A stretch of 5,864 bases of DNA. Source: CAYTQK01 sp964439745. Lineage in GTDB: Bacteria; Desulfobacterota; Desulfobacteria; Desulfobacterales; Desulfosudaceae. This document shows, piece after piece, positions 3,294 to 5,864 of this stretch. Made by a program: the position numbers and the translations under genes. Location: contig CAYTQK010000211.1 in assembly GCA_964439745.1 (NCBI GenBank), positions 1 through 5,864 on the forward strand, written 5' to 3'. Numbering within the stretch: position 1 is the stretch's first letter; each line of letters begins with the position of its first letter. The notes under the pieces were generated by a model. That model was not told the DNA's origin. It saw nothing but the letters and a program-made list of their open reading frames with translations, and ran no database searches.

Positions 3294-5702
3294 ATGTATA
3301 ACAGCTGGCTTAAGAGTGAGGGATACAGCCGGCCCCGCCCGGCCCTGCGCTATCCGATTTTGGCCGTCAACATGCTGGTCCTGTTCGTTCTGCTGATGGC
3401 CGTCTTTGGCGATCTCCTGTTTTCTTCGGGACAGCCGGTCTTGTCCATGTTCGGGGCCGATCTTTCGGACCAGTTCGTCTATAACCGCTATTTCGGATTT
3501 CAGCAGATCAAGCAGGGAAATTTCCCCTTGTGGAATCCTTATATCTATGCCGGAGTACCTTTTTTCGGCCTGTTCCAGTCGGCCCTGCTGTATCCCCTGA
3601 ACGGAATTTTCCTGGTGCTGCCGCTGGCCGCGGCTATTAACTGGAACATTGTGCTGCATCTTTTCTTATCCGGCTTATTAATGTATCTCTGGGCGGGATA
3701 TCATGGCCGCCGGCCGCTCGCCTCCCTGCTGGCCGGGATCATGGCCATGTTTGGCGGGGCCGGTTATCTGCATGTTTTTCCCGGGCACTTGAGCCTGGTC
3801 TGCGCGCTGCCCTGGGCTATCCTGGTTTTTTTCAGTCTTGACGGGGTTGGGGCTGCTTCGACCCGGGCCGACGGAGAAAAAAATTTTTCATGGCGGGCAG
3901 GGACGCCCTGGTGGGGGCTGGGCGCGTTGGCCGTCTGTCTCCAGGTGCTGGCCGGTCATCCCCAGACGGTTTTCGTGACTGCTGTGGCGGCCGGTATTTA
4001 TGTTCTTTGCAGGTTGGCAGGCGGCCGCGGCGGATGGCGATTGCCGGCGGCCTTTATCCTTATGTACCTGATGGGCGCTATTTTGAGCGCCGTTCAACTG
4101 GCTGCCGGCGTGGCCGCAGCCGCAGACAGCATCCGTCAGGGCGGTGTTTTTTACAAGTTTGCCGCCATGTTCTCCTTTCCGCCGGAGAACCTGTTAACCC
4201 TGGTGGCACCGGGATTTTTCGGCGATATGCATCAGCTGCCTTACTGGGGGCGCTGCTATCTGTGGGAAGCCAACCTGTTTTTCGGGGTAACCGGCCTGGT
4301 CCTGCTGCTGGCCGGTCTGGGGCGGATGTTCCGGGAGCGTCGGCTGGCCTGGGCAGTAACGGTGCTGGTGCTGTTTGTGGTAGCCTTGGGGAAACATACC
4401 CCCTTGTTCGCGTTCCTGTACGACCATGTACCCGGTTTTGACTGGTTCCGGGGCAGCTCCAAGTTTGTCATACCAGCCTTTTTATTCATGATCATGCTGG
4501 CGGCGGCCGGATTTGACCGGCTTCAAACCGGCCGGCGCCCGCCACGGCTGCTCGTCCCGGTTTGCGTCGGCCTGGCTCTGGCCGGGATCATCGGTGCCCT
4601 CTTTCTGTGGCACCAGGGGGGAACGGCCACGGCAGACACCTGGTGGGGACGTTTTATGCAGGATATCGGCCGGACCGGGGAAGGGTATCTGCCCGCCCGC
4701 TACTATCAGCAGGCGACATTGCTGCGACAGGCCGCCGGCCTGGCCGGAAACGGGCTGGCTACCGCCGCCGGCCTGTTTTTAGTCAACGGCCTGCTGTTCT
4801 GGAAAGCGAACCGGTCGCGACTGTTCCAATTTCTGATTTTTGTGCTGGCTGTCGCGGAGCTGGCGGTCTTTGCCCGACACTTCCGGCCCGCCTTTGATCT
4901 GGAACGCAGCCTTTCCCCGATCGCGGCGGAACTCAGCCGCTCATTGGGCGCCAATGAGCGGATTTTGAATATCGGTCGGCACAACGCCGGCATGCTGTAT
5001 GGAATCGGTGATTTGTGGGGCATCAATCCCGGCGTCCGCCGCCGCTATGCCGAATTAATGGCCGTGTCCCAGGGCAAAACAGCTGCAAACGCTTCGCAGT
5101 ATCTCGCCTTCCAAAGATATCCGCCGGTTTTCCGCCTGCTGCGGTGCGGGGCTGTCATCGAAGCGGCCAAAGACGGCCAGCGGAAAGTTATCGGCCTGGA
5201 ATCACCGCTGCCGCGGGTGTTTCTGGCGGAGACCTGCAAGGTGCTGACAGACAAAGCAGAAATGTTGCGGTATGTCACGGATCCGGCTTTTGATCCCCGG
5301 GCCGAGGTCATTCTGGAAGAAGATCCGGATCTGCCGGAGTCTGCCGGAACTTCGAATGGTTCCTTGAAATACAAGAGGCGGGTAAATATTGTTTCCGCCA
5401 CCACGGACAGCCTCCTTATGGAGGTAGAGACACCCAGGCCGGCCATTCTTGTGGTGACAGACGCCTACAGCCGGGGCTGGCGGGCCGAGTCAGCAGGAGA
5501 GGAAAAAACGCGGGAGTATCGGGTCCTGCCGGCCGATTACGCCCTGCGGGGGATTCCTGTGCAGGCGGGACGGCATGAAATCCGGCTCTTTTATCGCCCC
5601 GCCTTGATTGAGGCCGGTATGATGATTTCCATAGGCGGATGGGGCGTGTTTTTGTTATGGTTGATATGGTATGGGGCCGGGCGTCGGCGCAGTGAGCGTT
5701 AA
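3294..5702 (+). CDS. YfhO-family multi-pass membrane protein (putative GT-C glycosyltransferase)
   Basis: This 802-aa protein has the YfhO pattern throughout. After a first membrane helix (about 21-40) comes GADLSDQFVYNRYFGFQ (54-70), GNFPLWNPYIYAGVPFFG (75-92) and SALLYPLNGIF (96-106), the signature first periplasmic loop. Later come LAGHPQTVF (219-227), FPPENLLTLVAPGFFGD (295-311) and FRGSSKFVIPA (385-395). About a dozen hydrophobic helices run to residue 525. A soluble domain follows (530-770) with the family's closing LVVTDAYSRGWRAE, ADYALRGIPVQAGRHEIRLFYRP (two stretches), then a last helix (775-793). YfhO in Gram-positive bacteria glycosylates lipoteichoic acid; here the substrate is unknown. 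AGGTGA (3282-3287) lies six bases before the ATG. The N-terminal YSRPRPALRYP segment is shared with the broken frame after gtrA. The next gene starts 22 bases downstream. Confidence 0.9.
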   Translation: MYNSWLKSEGYSRPRPALRYPILAVNMLVLFVLLMAVFGDLLFSSGQPVLSMFGADLSDQFVYNRYFGFQQIKQGNFPLWNPYIYAGVPFFGLFQSALLYPLNGIFLVLPLAAAINWNIVLHLFLSGLLMYLWAGYHGRRPLASLLAGIMAMFGGAGYLHVFPGHLSLVCALPWAILVFFSLDGVGAASTRADGEKNFSWRAGTPWWGLGALAVCLQVLAGHPQTVFVTAVAAGIYVLCRLAGGRGGWRLPAAFILMYLMGAILSAVQLAAGVAAAADSIRQGGVFYKFAAMFSFPPENLLTLVAPGFFGDMHQLPYWGRCYLWEANLFFGVTGLVLLLAGLGRMFRERRLAWAVTVLVLFVVALGKHTPLFAFLYDHVPGFDWFRGSSKFVIPAFLFMIMLAAAGFDRLQTGRRPPRLLVPVCVGLALAGIIGALFLWHQGGTATADTWWGRFMQDIGRTGEGYLPARYYQQATLLRQAAGLAGNGLATAAGLFLVNGLLFWKANRSRLFQFLIFVLAVAELAVFARHFRPAFDLERSLSPIAAELSRSLGANERILNIGRHNAGMLYGIGDLWGINPGVRRRYAELMAVSQGKTAANASQYLAFQRYPPVFRLLRCGAVIEAAKDGQRKVIGLESPLPRVFLAETCKVLTDKAEMLRYVTDPAFDPRAEVILEEDPDLPESAGTSNGSLKYKRRVNIVSATTDSLLMEVETPRPAILVVTDAYSRGWRAESAGEEKTREYRVLPADYALRGIPVQAGRHEIRLFYRPALIEAGMMISIGGWGVFLLWLIWYGAGRRRSER

Positions 5703-5724
5703 TCTGTAAAAGATCGGAAATCAC

Positions 5725-5864
5725 GTGCATAAAGACCGTTATCCATGTCTGCTGATCATTCTGGCCGGAGTCCTGGTGTTCTGGCCGGTGATCGGTTTTG
5801 AGTTTTTGAAATACGATGATACCATCAACGTTTCTAAGAACAGTCACCTGCTTTTTCCGTCCGG
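5725..5864 (+). CDS. Start of a TMTC/TPR-type membrane glycosyltransferase (3' end outside window)
   Basis: From GTG 5725 the frame stays open to the window edge (46 codons). A basic N-terminus is followed by a membrane helix (CLLIILAGVLVFWPVIGF, 8-25) and FEFLKYDDTINVSKNSHL (25-42). That matches the opening of large bacterial membrane proteins with a GT-C half and C-terminal tetratricopeptide repeats, which typically read 'F.F..YDD..YV..NP.I' here. The acidic pair at 31-32 falls where GT-C proteins place catalytic or metal-binding acids. The nearest in-frame stop upstream is TAA 5707-5709 and no ATG lies between, so GTG is the best start; its ribosome binding site is weak (CGGA at 5714-5717). 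With a 22-base gap to the YfhO-type gene, it is probably co-transcribed. TPR repeats cannot be seen in this fragment. Confidence 0.6.
   Translation, partial: MHKDRYPCLLIILAGVLVFWPVIGFEFLKYDDTINVSKNSHLLFPS

Noticed and set aside
3890..4441. 183-codon frame on the + strand inside the YfhO-type gene, and similar long frames on either strand there
   Set aside because: GC-rich coding DNA routinely leaves other frames open; the 802-aa frame has clear family motifs along its whole length and excludes these.
5416..5847. 143-codon minus-strand frame spanning the YfhO-type gene end and the next gene start
   Set aside because: It covers two supported + strand genes and their junction, and the peptide has no family features.

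Overview
The window looks like part of a cell-surface glycan or glycolipid locus from a GC-rich Gram-negative bacterium. A Desulfobacterota or other deltaproteobacterial-type genome is my guess, from the mix of a sulfotransferase, GtrA, a YfhO-type membrane protein and a TMTC/TPR-type membrane glycosyltransferase. No marker gene confirms this.

Layout, left to right. (1) 1-390 (+): C-terminal end of a sulfotransferase that begins outside the window. (2) 365-853 (+): a GtrA-family membrane protein overlapping it. (3) 850-939 (+): a 29-codon remnant, coupled to gtrA by an ATGA overlap, whose peptide matches the N-terminus of the large YfhO-type protein further right; it appears to be a broken paralogue or old 5' end. 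(4) 940-1233: a structured, gene-poor stretch with hairpins, a T-tract and a consensus-like sigma-70 promoter that leads to no rightward gene. (5) 1234-2796 (-): a 520-aa multi-pass GT-C-like glycosyltransferase, less GC-rich than its neighbours and convergent to everything else. (6) 2797-3293: an AT-rich spacer with a long imperfect inverted repeat, a possible 34-aa ORF (-), a possible frameshifted gene remnant (+), and the promoter and leader of the next gene. (7) 3294-5702 (+): an 802-aa YfhO-family membrane protein. (8) 5725-end (+): the start of a membrane glycosyltransferase of the TMTC/TPR type.

The main structural result is a diverged direct repeat of about 75-90 bp (about 1148-1237 and 3198-3273). 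Each copy carries a promoter-like TTGAA(A/G)-N17-T(A/G)TAGT. The repeats flank the reverse-strand glycosyltransferase cassette, and its stop codon lies inside the left copy. With the broken YfhO-like start next to gtrA, this suggests that an ancestral collinear operon (sulfotransferase, gtrA, yfhO-like, TMTC-like) was interrupted. The right-hand half now has its own promoter.

Functionally, the intact genes fit membrane-side glycan assembly: GtrA moves or helps present lipid-linked sugar, the GT-C-like proteins (YfhO type, the reverse-strand one, TMTC type) transfer sugars on the outer face of the inner membrane, and the sulfotransferase decorates an acceptor. Substrates cannot be read from the sequence. 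I found no RNA gene, CRISPR array, transposase or clear novel multi-gene system.
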